A DNA stretch of 64,000 nucleotides, from assembly GCF_052857255.1 (NCBI RefSeq), contig NC_135507.1, forward strand, positions 79,280,850 through 79,344,849, read 5' to 3'. A program made the position numbers and the translations under genes. Position 1 is the stretch's first letter; every line of letters begins with the position of its first letter. This DNA comes from Amblyomma americanum (Eukaryota > Arthropoda > Arachnida > Ixodida > Ixodidae). This document shows positions 25,731-35,107 of the stretch, piece after piece. A model generated the notes under the pieces. It was not told where the DNA came from, did no database searches, and saw only the letters and a program-made list of their open reading frames with translations.

Positions 25731-26049
25731 TTCAGTATTACATCTTAAAACCAGCCGGAAGACACGAAACAGGAGAAGAGATGAGCACAAGATGAGGCTG
25801 GTCTAACAACTGAAGTTTTATTGAAGGAAAGTGGCCAAAGAAGACCTGCAAAGAGATTCATGCACACAAAACCCCAAAGCAGTGAGAGGGCAAAAAACAA
25901 TCGAAAGACACTGACGTACTAGTAAACCATCTAAAAAACTAATACCTTACAGTGAAGGTTCACCGACCGTTTAGCCAGGCACTTGTTTTTAGCCTTACTG
26001 ATGTAATAAGCCTCAACTATATCAGGACAGATTTATCACTTCCCTAAAC

Positions 26050-27070
26050 CACTGATGTGCCGCGGAAATCAGGCGTGCAAAGAGAAAGGTCATCCTCCGA
26101 TTGCATTCACGAGATTGAACGTGCAGTGTCAGGTGAAAATTCGCCTTCCTTTCTATACAGTGAAAGTGCTCTCAGCCAGGCGCACATTCAGATATCTGCT
26201 TGTCTGCCCATAGTAGTTTCAGCTACGAGGCAGTGGAATGCAAAAAACCCGTTTACTTTTGCAAGTGGTGAACATTTTTTATCTGCCACTGTGCATAGCA
26301 GGCGATTACCCGTAGTTGTATCAAGCCTAGTTTGAACGAAGAAGCAAAGGGCTCCTACCTTACTTTTAGCGGCCAAGACAACAGCAACATCATACTTTGG
26401 TGCATCTTTCTTGGGACGGTGCGAAATGGCGTGGAGGTAAGGTATAGAGACCGTCTTTTTGTGCTGCTCAACTACGTCAGCATCATGCGAATGGTGTTCC
26501 GTTCCCTCGAGAGAGTAAAAACACACTCTGACAGGTGCGCGAGATGGGTAAGTGGGAACCCAGGTGCCATTGGCTTGGAAACCTGCTCCGAGAATGCATT
26601 CTAAAAACTGTGATGGCATGACTTCCATAAAGCGGTCGTGATGCATGCGATTGCCAACCTGTCCTTCACCAGCCTCGAGTGGTTCGACTCATAGCTAAGA
26701 GGCTTCCTGATCTTGAGCTGTGCCGCCAACAGATGTGGTCGTCCGCAAAGCGCAGGTCTAAGTCAAGAAGCTACAAGCGGTTATGCTTAGTGAAATTCAG
26801 ACATAAAAGATGGGCTTTGACCACATGCCTAAAGATTTCTAAAACGTCTTGTGCCAACTTATCTGAGCCCTCCTTGTGCAAACAAATTAGGTAGCTATCA
26901 ACATAACGAAATGCTACTATGCCGAAGTCTTCCAAACAGGGCTTTAATGCGGTATCGACTCTGGACAGAAGAATGTCGCGGAGGAACAGTGCAACCTGGG
27001 ACCCTCTGCATATGCCTGATTTCTGATGTAAATACTGCCTTGCCAACTCACAAAAGTGGAGTTCTGTGGA
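26050..27070 (-). pseudogene. Penelope-like reverse transcriptase/GIY-YIG polyprotein, decayed
   Basis: Reading down the minus strand: an RT segment containing SRVDTALKPCLEDFGIVAF then RYVDSYLI, where canonical Penelope RTs have YVDD, so the second catalytic Asp is Ser. Next comes a linker with LDLDLRFADDHIC, a segment with PYLHAISHRPKKDAPKYD typical of the region after the RT, and a GIY-YIG endonuclease remnant VFCIPLPRS then a stop and YYGQTSRYLNVRLAE. Several stops and frameshifts break the frame. Penelope proteins combine RT with a GIY-YIG nuclease that nicks target DNA. This copy cannot be functional. The 5' half, including RT motif A, is missing. Confidence 0.82.
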
Positions 27071-27095
27071 GTTCTAGTTTATTGTGGACAGCAAC

Positions 27096-28200
27096 CTAGG
27101 CAGGTGCTCTGCAGTGAGCATTGACATGGAGGGCCTGCACTATTCATTGTCACATGATAGACCTCTCAGGCATGTGCAAACTGCATCAGGGTGAACAATG
27201 AACATGCTTTTACAGATGATTGCGTGATTTAGGTTGCTGGCTTCATGGGGCTGTTGTCCTTTTACTGCAAATCCGCATTTGTCAGTTGGCAGGGCGGTAT
27301 TTACACGCAGGTCGTACCTTTGCTCAGCAACATTTTTTTGTCTAAAGTCGATAAGGCATTAGAGCCCTGTTTGGAAGACCTTGGCATAGTAGCATTTCGT
27401 TATGTTCATGACTATCTAATTTTTCTGGACATAGAAGGCTCAGATAAGTTGGTACAAGATGTTTTAGGAGTCTCTAAGGCATGTGGTCAAGGCCTGTCTT
27501 TTACATCAGAATTGTCTAAGCAGAACCGTTAGCAGTTTCTTGATGCAGACCTGCGCTTTGTGGACGAATATGTTTGTCAGGGCTACAGCTAAAGATCGGG
27601 GAAGGCTCTTTTTAGCTACGAGTCAGACCACTCGTTGCTGGGGAAGGATGGTGAAGAGGTGTATTTGTCGCTGGTTAAGGTCAGTAAAGATGGAAACACT
27701 TGATGGGTGTGTAATCGTGTGCATGACATCAGCTTTACATAGGTCATGCCATCACTGCTGAGGACGCATTCTTGTAGCAGGTTTCCAAGCAGCTGGGTTC
27801 CCACTTGGCCATCTCAACAACCTGTCATAGTATGTTTTCACTTGCTCGAGGGTAAGGAACACATACTCCGATGATGCTGATACACCTTACCTCCACAATA
27901 TTTCACAGTGTCAAGAAAGTCGCGGGAAAGCCTAATGCTGCTGTTGTCTTAACAGCGAAGTGCATGACAGGAGGCCTTTGCGCCGCCATTAAAAAGGCTT
28001 GATAAAACTGGGTACTTGTCCACAAAGGACAGTGTCACAAAAAAAGGTTCACCACTTGCAAAAGTAATGGAGTTTATTGCGTTCCACTGCCTTATGGCTG
28101 CAACTAATATGGGCAGACAGGCAGATATCTGAATTTGCACCTGACTGAGCACTTTCACTCTATAGGGGGAAGGCAAATTCTAATCTGGCACTGCATGCTC
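27096..28200 (+). pseudogene. Penelope-like reverse transcriptase/GIY-YIG polyprotein, decayed
   Basis: Begins further upstream in the protein than its partner. RT motif A is visible as VSIDMEGLHYSLSHD. After frameshifts come FVSWQGGIYTQ, LSNIFLSKVDKALEPCLED and the motif-C region FRYVHDYLIF (YVDD changed to YVHD). Next are FLDADLRFVDEYVCQGY, a PNAAVVLTAKCMTGGLC block, and a GIY-YIG remnant NGVYCVPLPYGCN, stop, YGQTGRYLNLHLTEHFHS. Multiple in-frame stops (for example within the RT and before YGQTGR) make it a pseudogene. It is the closest relative in the window of the minus-strand copy next to it, with the same protein order. Confidence 0.82.
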
Positions 28201-28497
28201 AATCTTGTGAATGCAAATCTGAGGATGACCTGTCTCTTTGCACGGCTAATTTCCACGACACATCATTGGTTTATGAAAGGGATAAATCTGTCGGTAGATA
28301 GTTGAGGCTTACTACATCGGTAAGGCTAAGGACACGTGTGGCTAAGCCGTCGGTAAACCTTCACCGTAAGGGATTTGCTTTTTTAGATGATTGATTAGTA
28401 TGCCAGTGACCTTAGATTGCACTTTGCCCTTTCACTGCTTTGGGTTATTGTGCGCCCGTATCTTTTCGCGGGTCTTCTTTTGCGGCTTTCCTTCAAT

Positions 28498-28747
28498 GAT
28501 GCCGCCGCGGTGGCTAAGTGGTTATGACGCTCGGCTGCTGTCCCAAAATACGCAGGTTCGATCCTGGCCGCGCCATTCAAATTTCAATGGAGGCGAAATT
28601 TTAGAGGCCCGTGTACTGTGCGTTGTAAGTGCACGCTAAAGAACCCCAGGTGGTCAAAATTTCTGCAGCCCTCCACTACGGCGTCCCTCATAGCCTGAGT
28701 CGCTTTGGGACGTTAAACCCTCAAAAATCAAATCAAATAATCAAAAT
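28498..28747 (+). mobile_element. SINE family A, full-length, inserted in Penelope 3' UTR
   Basis: Starts GCCGCCGCGGTGGCTAAG (A-box region), then GGTTCGATCCTGG (B-box), GAGGCGAAATTTTAGAGGCC, CACGCTAAAGAACCCC, AGGTGGTCAAAATT, the CCTCATAGCC block and an A-rich tail (AAATCAAATCAAATAATC). It is flanked by the 7-bp repeat CTTCAAT (28491-28497 and 28748-28754). The intact 3' UTR of the opposed Penelope copy confirms the empty site: there CTTTCCTTCAAT continues directly into the AAAACTTC sequence. The SINE is therefore younger than the Penelope pair. Confidence 0.93.
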
Positions 28748-28872
28748 CTTCAATTAAATTTTTGTTAGTCCCGCCTCTTGAGCTCATGTCTTCTTGTGTG
28801 TTCTGTCTTCTGGCTTGTTTTAAGGTGAGTCAGTACCAACTCGGCCAGTCATAAGCCTTGTTCAGTATTACA

Positions 28873-29859
28873 ACATTTTGAATAAAGTGAGAAGTTTACT
28901 GGGCTATGTTGCCGGGGATCGTGTCCGCAGCAGTTGTGGGCAACTCAGAAGAGATAGCGTCATACGATTGGTTGTGTAATTGGCAGAGGATGATGTGAGG
29001 ATGCTGCTCGAAAAAAAATTTCATAATCGGATAATTATTTACAGCCAAAAATGTCCAAAAAGTTGCTGGGCCAGAGAAAAAGTGCTGTGAAATTTGAAAA
29101 CGCTGAAAGTAGGGGGAGCTACAGCGTAGTGCCAAGTTTGAAAAACTGGAAGTATGGAGAAAGCCAAAGCATGGCGCCAAGTTTGAAAACTCGAAATGAG
29201 CAATCACATGACCAGTGATAAGTGTCTTATACTTAACCAGGAAATAGGAAAAAGAATGATAAATTAGAGGCAATTAGGTAATTATTGAGGAGCAAAAGGC
29301 AATGAACGGGTGATTAGACTTGGTGGGTATTCAGTGAGTGGGCAGGAACGATCCATGCAGGAAAATTTGAAAACTTGAAATCGTTGCTTGGATGAAATGA
29401 GGGTAAAGTAAGAGTTAGTTGATAACCAATCAAGTCAACGAGAAAACAGCCATGGCGCCAAATTTGAAAGGCGACCAGTGTCGAGGAGGCGTCAACGCTT
29501 TCACATTTTTTTGGGCAGGTAGCAGCGGTGATCTCTATTTTTTCTTTTTTTCAGCCAAGACAAAAACCATTTTTCTTGGCTCATGGGCGATGTATCTAGG
29601 AACCTGTGGCCAGGACAACGCTGGACAGCATGCATCAGCAAGCTCAAAAAAAAGCACTAAACAGTAAATAAATATTGATCATTTTCATTTCATTTCTAGT
29701 CGTTTTGTGCACGAATTACTCTGGAATGCACAAAGCTTGTGTTAATTGACAGGCGACCATTAACAAGCTGTGCATTTTTGTGCATTGCCTACTCCAGAAC
29801 ACAAATCCTGTGTTATTTGACAGGTGACACAGTAACGACTGTTACACAGTGTACGAGCA
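28873..29859. other. No gene recognised
   Basis: About 1 kb. Near 29719-29850 two roughly 85-base blocks share GTGTTA.TTGACAGG and CACAAA words and look like an eroded direct duplication leading into the minisatellite. No coding region. Confidence 0.35.
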
Positions 29860-30076
29860 CTACACAAGACACACTACAGAAGACAAGCCAACTACAGAAG
29901 ACAAGGCAGACTACAGAAGTCAAGACAGACTACAAAAGAGAGAACAAACTACAGAAGACAGACTATAAAAGACAAGACAGACTACAGAAGACAGGACAAA
30001 CTACAAAAAACAAGACAGACTACAGAAGACAAGACAGGCTACACAAGTCATGCCCAAAATACGACAAGACTACAGA
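29860..30076. repeat. Minisatellite, 19-bp unit, about 10 copies
   Basis: Imperfect head-to-tail copies of CTACAGAAGACAAGACAGA, mostly 19 bp, with one 14-bp copy and one expanded copy near the right end. A frame stays open through it because the unit drifts without making stops; its Lys/Gln/Thr-rich product is an artefact of the repeat. The motif CACACTACAG at the left edge recurs inverted (CTGTAGTGTG) just after the array at about 30098-30107. Confidence 0.88.
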
Positions 30077-30295
30077 TATTTTCTGTCTTTGAATCCTGTA
30101 GTGTGTTTTGACTGGGAAACCTAAAATTCCGTTAAATTTGGAGTTATACTGTGTGACAACTAGTTACTAAATGATTTGTTTCCCCTTTAAAAGAACAGTA
30201 CTGTGTTCTGGCAACATTTCTGGACGCCCTAATCACAGTTTTGTGAGGGAAAGTCTCTTTTCATGAACATGTGTTTGTTTTTTCTTCATTAGTTT

Positions 30296-30742
30296 TTAAC
30301 ACGATAGCGTTAAAGGCCCCATTTCGCAGAAAATCTCGCGTCGGCTTTGTCGGCGTTGGGGGCGAAAAATAACGGGCATGGTACGGGTAGGTGGTCCTCA
30401 GAGAGCAACCTTGGAGGCAGATGGGCCGCCTAGGTCACGTGACCTGGCGGCGTCATAACAATCAATCCGCGGGGTAGTGAGAAAACTGCTCACTGTGGTA
30501 GATGGAAGTTAAATTAATGATTGGTCGCGCGGGAAGAGCACCCTAGGTCTCACAAGCCCCATACCGCTGGGAGAACCTGCCATCGCGGTGGTGTTGCGCA
30601 TCGCTTAACCGCTGCACCACTGAGCCTGGAGGAATATGAGGAGCTGCCAGGGATTTACGAATATAGAGAACGGCCTCCTGCATATATGAGTATTACCCCA
30701 TTACGACATCGCGTCACACCCTTAAGGCGGAGCTTATGTAAG
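30296..30742 (-). mobile_element. tRNA-derived SINE family C
   Basis: Read on the minus strand: an AAGCTCCGCCTTAAGG head, CTCAGTGGTGCAGCGGTTAAG (A-box-like) at about 30600-30620, a CCAATCATTAATTT block, GACGCCGCCAGGTCACGTGA, and a 3' end CTTTAACGCTATCGTGTTAAA. The same blocks in the same order occur at 34692-35107 and 50481-50919, so the family is supported from the window itself. The palindromic 3' end TTTAACGC..CGCGTTAAA is a family hallmark. The class (SINE) is inferred from the A-box-like segment and length of about 440 bp. Confidence 0.75.
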
Positions 30743-31229
30743 TGCCTCCTCCACTTTCGCTGTGTGCACCTTGTCTTCGTAGCAGCGGCGACCCGGCACA
30801 AAAGGAAGTCCGACTTCGATTCCGACAAAGGTGCGCCCGCTATGCATTGTCTGCAACATGCTGCTGTTCGCTGAGCGTTTATTCTGGTACGCCGTGGGTG
30901 CAGCCGCTTCAAAACCACATTAGTAGCAAAAAAAAAACTTTTCTTTGTTGAAAAACATTTGCAGCACTGCGAGATTAGTGTTCCCTGGAGACGCGAGCAT
31001 GTTGGAACGGGATGTGTAAGGTTGTCGGCGAAGCACAAATCGCTGGCAACATATGCTACTGGATTATACATTCCCTGCCACACTGTGTGCGTTGTAGGAG
31101 AGTGGCCATTTTTCAACCGCGATGTTATCGCGTACGTGTGTTCCAGCACCTCCCATGCTTACCAAAGGCAATGTGTGACGTGAGCTGTGGAAAGATAAGT
31201 CTCGACAACTGCGCCGTAGGTTCAATATT
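30743..31229. other. No gene recognised
   Basis: Just under 500 bases between a SINE and a LINE fragment. Short open frames on both strands, none with a motif. Confidence 0.3.
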
Positions 31230-31840
31230 TAAAATTTGAGGTTAGCAACAAGGCATAGCATAGCATGGAAAAACTTATTGAGTTCAGATCAACTGTCGGG
31301 GGGTGGACTTGCCCTCCAGTCCTTGTCAGACCGCCGAGATACCTTGAAACCTGGCGGCTTCGAAGGCTTGTCTGATGATGGTCTTCTGCTCTTCAAATTT
31401 CTGGCTGCGTATCAAAGCCTCCCATGACTCCTTATTGTTCATTGAAGTGGTGGATTGCGCGCAAGCCTACATCATATGGGCTAGGGTCGCCTGTTCTCCA
31501 CAGTCTCTACATTTGCCGTTGTTTAAGCACTGTAGGAACCTACTCAGTGTGGCTGGGTTCGGAAAAATGTCCACCTGTAACTGCCTCCATGCTGCTTCCT
31601 CCTTCTTGCCAAGCTTCTTGCATGGTTCTGGATATTCCCGTCTGCTAAGTCTGTAGGACTGCGTGATATCTCGAAAATAGTATACCCTCTCGTTTCCTGC
31701 AATGTATGCATCCTCGGAGGGGGTTGTCACACAAGCCCAGGAAACAGAAAAATGCCTCTCGTCTTCACTGCTGCCCCGACGCTCCGCCTGACGCAGAACA
31801 CTCAAAATCACCGCGGGAATTTCGAATGTTTGGTACATTC
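31230..31840 (-). pseudogene. Non-LTR retrotransposon ORF2 C-terminus
   Basis: The minus strand encodes the segment WRQLQVDIFPNPATLSRFLQ followed by CLNNGKCRDCGEQATLAHMM, a stop, then ACAQSTTSMNNKESWEALIR and QTIIRQAFEAARFQGISAV-like sequence before the final stop. The Cys-x2-Cys ... His ... Cys cluster is the C-terminal zinc-binding region found downstream of the RT in many Jockey/I-type LINEs. Everything upstream of the tail is absent, as expected for a 5'-truncated copy. One stop interrupts the zinc region. No RT motif remains. Confidence 0.65.
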
Positions 31841-32235
31841 CATCGATTTCCTACGGCCTTTGTAAGCTGGTGGCGTGCGCGCATAAAGTATTTTACAGGT
31901 CAGCGTTTTCAGCGCCGAAGAATACTGGGGCCATGACAATCACCGCGTTCCCACAGTCTCACCGAAGCCTTCAGCTACGTGAAAATTACTTGTAAAAATG
32001 TTTCCATTGAATTACGTGGTATTGGTTACTGACGCTACCAACAGAGGACACTAGTTACTCATGTGCAGCTAAGCTTGGCATACGAGTCACCCGCACAGCA
32101 TGTAGTAGACTGTGAAGACCAGCGGGCGTGGCAGCGTTGTCACTTCATGCATTTTTCAGAAACCATTAAATAATTTGATTGAAGGCGTGGAACGGAGTTA
32201 TGTACACGTAAACACGTCTTCCGACTCTCACACTA
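31841..32235. other. No gene recognised
   Basis: About 400 bases between a LINE fragment and a probable LTR; nothing recognisable. Confidence 0.3.
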
Positions 32236-32662
32236 CTGTAACGTGGTGGTGACGTTGAAGAACACAGTAGCAATACTGTGAAAGACAAAACTAACTTTTA
32301 TTGGGCGAACCTGTGCCCACAAAAGAGGCTACACTTACAGCACAACGGTAGTGGCGAACACGGTCGGCGATCGTCGAAAATCTGATCCGCGGGTCAAGCG
32401 CGTCGGCTGTTATATAGCAATCGTCGAATGTTCCAGACTAATCGCTGGGACCCGCGTGCCTTCCACAAAGTTCTACACCATTCGCGTCAGGCGATGAAAT
32501 CAGATAACATAAGGTTCGGCTACAACAGACAGCGAATAGAAGCATAGATGACTTGCCACAAACTTCGGATAGATGCAAGCGCGTCCCGCGCTGTGCGATA
32601 ACACTTGTTAGGCGGCGAAACGTGGTGGCTCGATAAAGGTAAGTACACGTGTCAATATGCAC
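32236..32662 (-). mobile_element. Probable solo LTR
   Basis: Read on the minus strand, a CTATATAACAGCCG TATA-like box (about 32405-32420) is followed about 100 bases later by CCCAATAAAAGTTAG, a polyadenylation signal, and the unit closes with CACCACCACGTTACA. A promoter followed closely by a poly-A signal is the U3-R-U5 layout of LTRs. The plus-strand left edge begins TGTAACG. No second LTR and no internal coding region lie nearby, so it is either a solo LTR or a recombined remnant. The right boundary is approximate and no target duplication was found. Confidence 0.55.
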
Positions 32663-33206
32663 CGCGCTACCAAAAAAAAAAACCGAATACGTGCGCTAAA
32701 CGCGTGCGATTCCTCATTCCGGGGGTCTAGTATTTTCGCAACACTACTGCGAGCAAACATATGTGTACAGGGAGGACGCCAGGGCTACAGTCGGCAGTCG
32801 ACACTTGCGACTTCACGCTGCCTATGAATGGCTGCCACTGCTTTTCCGTCTGCCATGAACTTTTTATGCGCAGTAGGTGAGAGTAATTGGCGTGAGGCGC
32901 CGCGAGAGGGACAAGTATAGTGGGACAAACACGAATGCATATCATTCATATCTTATAAGCCAATCGCACAACATTTAACAGTTGACTCCTCAAAGAGCCG
33001 ACCGTTGAACGAATGAACCCAAATTGTTGCACAAGTAAACAAGAACCTCGAAAGGTGTGCAGCTCTCCCTAACATATTTTCAGGTGTCGCAGAATGATTC
33101 TTCCTTTAGGCGTCGCTTTAATGTCACAATGAAAATTTAAGAATAACAGATTATATAAAACATGCATATTTTTATGATATAGTGCCTTCGTGCCACTATG
33201 AGTCAC
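32663..33206. other. No gene recognised
   Basis: About 540 bases with no motif. If the exon ending at 33207 is spliced onward, this is the start of the next intron. Confidence 0.3.
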
Positions 33207-33540
33207 CCAGTAGTGACGTTGAACCCTGCCGGAAGGCTATCGTTCTTGGCAACGCCAACAGTTGGCCTCGAGGCCTCCACTGTCGGCTGCGGCTGCTCAG
33301 ACGTGGCAGTCTCCTCTACATCGAGTGGCGCCACCGTGGGTGGCGCCACGGTGAACTCGTCCGTGTAGACGGTCGCCAAATCGGGAATCCCCGGCGACGG
33401 GTAGAACTGGTCGTCGTCAACGGCCGTGCTCTCTTCGTCTGCGACAGCTGGCACGGGTGGCGGTTCGTACGCTGGCAGACCCGCGACCAACGCTGCATCC
33501 TCGTCCACTGAGTGTCCCTGAGCGGGAGCTGTCCTCAAGG
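33207..33540 (-). CDS. Candidate exon: acidic, proline-rich segment after a transmembrane exon
   Basis: On the minus strand an excellent acceptor (pyrimidine-rich, ending GTGTTTCCAG at 33541) opens a frame of about 110 residues: ALRTAPAQGHSVDEDAALV near the start, PAYEPPPVPAVADEESTAVD, DDDQFYPSPGIPDLATVY, and near the end a glycosylation-like NVTT. It is rich in Pro, Asp, Glu, Thr and Val, with no cysteine, typical of an extended stalk or disordered tail. The end may be a stop (TGA at 33203-33205) or a donor (GTGACT at 33206). The frame follows in phase from the exon at 37349-37461 (G + CC = Ala). I do not recognise the protein; a stalk of a type II membrane enzyme is one possibility. Confidence 0.55.
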
Positions 33541-33612
33541 CTGGAAACACGGGAGGAGACGGTAGAGAAGCTGACATTAGCGAAACCAATGGACGCAGCT
33601 ATGGTTACATTC

Positions 33613-33845
33613 ATATGATGATGATCATTAATTTTTGCGGCGCAAGGGCATCTCAGGCCAAAGAGCGCCATGGCACAAGGTATTCTTTTATACTCAAGAT
33701 GGCGTCCAAGACCCATTTCTGAAGCATTACACCATAAAGAAGCCGAGCACCAGGCAGGGGAAAGCTTGTATACCCATTGTGTCACCGGTGGGTGCCCGGG
33801 CACGGCTACGACCACCGCAGGACAAAGGTCGGTACGAATGACCGC
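33613..33845. repeat. Possible LINE 3'-UTR fragment
   Basis: Begins with an ATG-repeat-like run (ATATGATGATGATC) and continues GCGGCGCAAGGGCATCTCAG, CCAAAGAGCGCCATGGCAC and a CACCATAAAG block. A trinucleotide run at one edge and a noncoding body resemble the 3' ends of the LINEs elsewhere in the window. No second copy is present here, so this rests on general resemblance. Confidence 0.3.
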
Positions 33846-33954
33846 CAACTTTAGTTTTATGCGACCTCCAGCCACTCTGCCTTGTCAGAAATTTTAAGTA
33901 ATCTACTAACCTTACTATCTTCCGGCCTCTGATGCATTTCAGTCATGTAATAGT

Positions 33955-34250
33955 ACATAGTGTCACTCTCTCTCAGGCTATCACCATCATCAGCCTTACT
34001 ACGCTCACTGTAGAGCAAAATCCTCTCCCGTGTCTCTCCAATCAACCCTGTCCTTTGCCAGCTGCACCCACCCTATGCCTGCAAACTTCTTAATTTGATC
34101 CGCCCACCTAACCATCTGCCGCCCCCTGCTTCGCTTGCCTTCTGTTGGAATCCACTCCGTTACCCTTAAGGAGAAGCGATTATCTTGCCTTCGCATTACA
34201 TGCCCTGCCCAAGCCCATTTCTTCCTCTTAGGATGGTATATTGACAACTA
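33955..34250 (-). pseudogene. RTE-like LINE, C-terminal fragment
   Basis: The minus strand encodes an 80-residue piece with WAWAGHVMRRQDNRFSLRVT, EWIPTEGKRSRGRQMVRWAD and WVQLAKDRVDWRDTGEDFAL. The GHVxR ... GxRSRGRQxxRWxDxI ... W ... A.DR..W pattern is the conserved C-terminal tail of RTE-type and related LINE ORFs. It is followed 3' by CTGATGATGGTGATAG, a decayed ATG-type tail. The RT and endonuclease domains are missing (5' truncation). A homologous fragment lies at 44826-45042. Confidence 0.7.
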
Positions 34251-34691
34251 TTCTCCTTAATTATAACAAACTCTGTGCGCGTAAGTTTCTTCGCATATAA
34301 TACACTCCACGGCCATGAATCGCAGCTGACGCTTTAGAACATATACTTCAACCGCGCAGCAAACGGTTTATTTTTCGCGATAAACATTTTCATGAATTGT
34401 TAACTTTCTCAAATTCTACAAGTACCAGATGGCTTTAAGACTAAACACACGTTGAGCCCGCTGTAGAGAAGGTCAAGAAAACGGCAATAACAAAGAAAGG
34501 TTACCGCATCGTCAGCTTCCTCGGTGAATATTGAAAGGAATGGATAATATTACAATGTAACCAAACTAAACATTGAAAGTAGCTGTCAGTAGCTATTCTG
34601 ATTAGATTTCTCTTCCTAAAGCGCTAAAGAAGAAAATTGCCTGTTTAATGTATGTGTTTTGCGATGGAACGCCACAGAAAATATAATTTGA
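34251..34691. other. No gene recognised
   Basis: About 440 AT-rich bases between a LINE fragment and a SINE. Nothing recognisable. Confidence 0.3.
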
Positions 34692-35107
34692 GGAACACTT
34701 AAGCTCCGCTTTAAAGATATGGCACGCTACCGACCATATATGCAGAAGGTCCTTCTCTACTTTACATTCATAGATCTCCGGGAGTCCTCGTATAACCCTC
34801 CTGGTGCAGTGGTGCAGCGGTTAGGCGATGCGCCACTTTCCTGCGATGGAAGGTCCCAGCGGTGCACCTTGAGCGACCAATCATTAACTGCCACCTTCCA
34901 CGGTGGGCAGTTTGCTCACAATTCGGTGGGCAGGTTGTGATGACGCTGCAAGGTGGTGTGACCTAGGTGGCCCACCTGCTTCCTAGGTTTCTCTCTGGGG
35001 GCCACGTGCTAGAGCTATTCCCTTGATTTTTCTCTGACAACGACGACGCCGACAACGCCTGCACCGGATTTTGCGACGTATGGTGCCTTTAACGCTGTCG
35101 CGTTAAA
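34692..35107 (+). mobile_element. tRNA-derived SINE family C
   Basis: Plus-strand copy: GGAACACTTAAGCTCCGC head, AGTGGTGCAGCGGTTAGGCG (A-box-like), GACCAATCATTAACTGCC, GTGATGACGCTGCAAGGTGG, GACAACGACGACGCCGACAA and a 3' end GCCTTTAACGCTGTCGCGTT. It shares order and spacing with copies at 30296 and 50481. Confidence 0.78.

Larger units (their letters stand above)
25743..28860. mobile_element. Head-to-head pair of Penelope-like elements with shared target duplication
   Basis: Two 5'-truncated Penelope-like copies face away from each other: a minus-strand copy (about 25743-27075) and a plus-strand copy (about 27080-28860). Their 3' UTRs are homologous, sharing CTGCTTTGGG, GGTCTTCTTT, CTTTCCTTCAAT, TCTTCTGGCT-like and GTTTTAAG. 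The whole unit is flanked by the perfect 12-bp direct repeat TTCAGTATTACA at 25731-25742 and 28861-28872. Penelope elements are known for inverted and partial tandem arrangements, and this is a clear decayed case. An extra 35 bases (about 28826-28860) after GTTTTAAG on the right have no partner on the left. A SINE interrupts the right copy. Confidence 0.85.

Noticed and set aside
29739..30092. 117-codon Lys/Gln/Thr-rich protein
   Set aside because: It is an artefact of reading through the 19-bp minisatellite.
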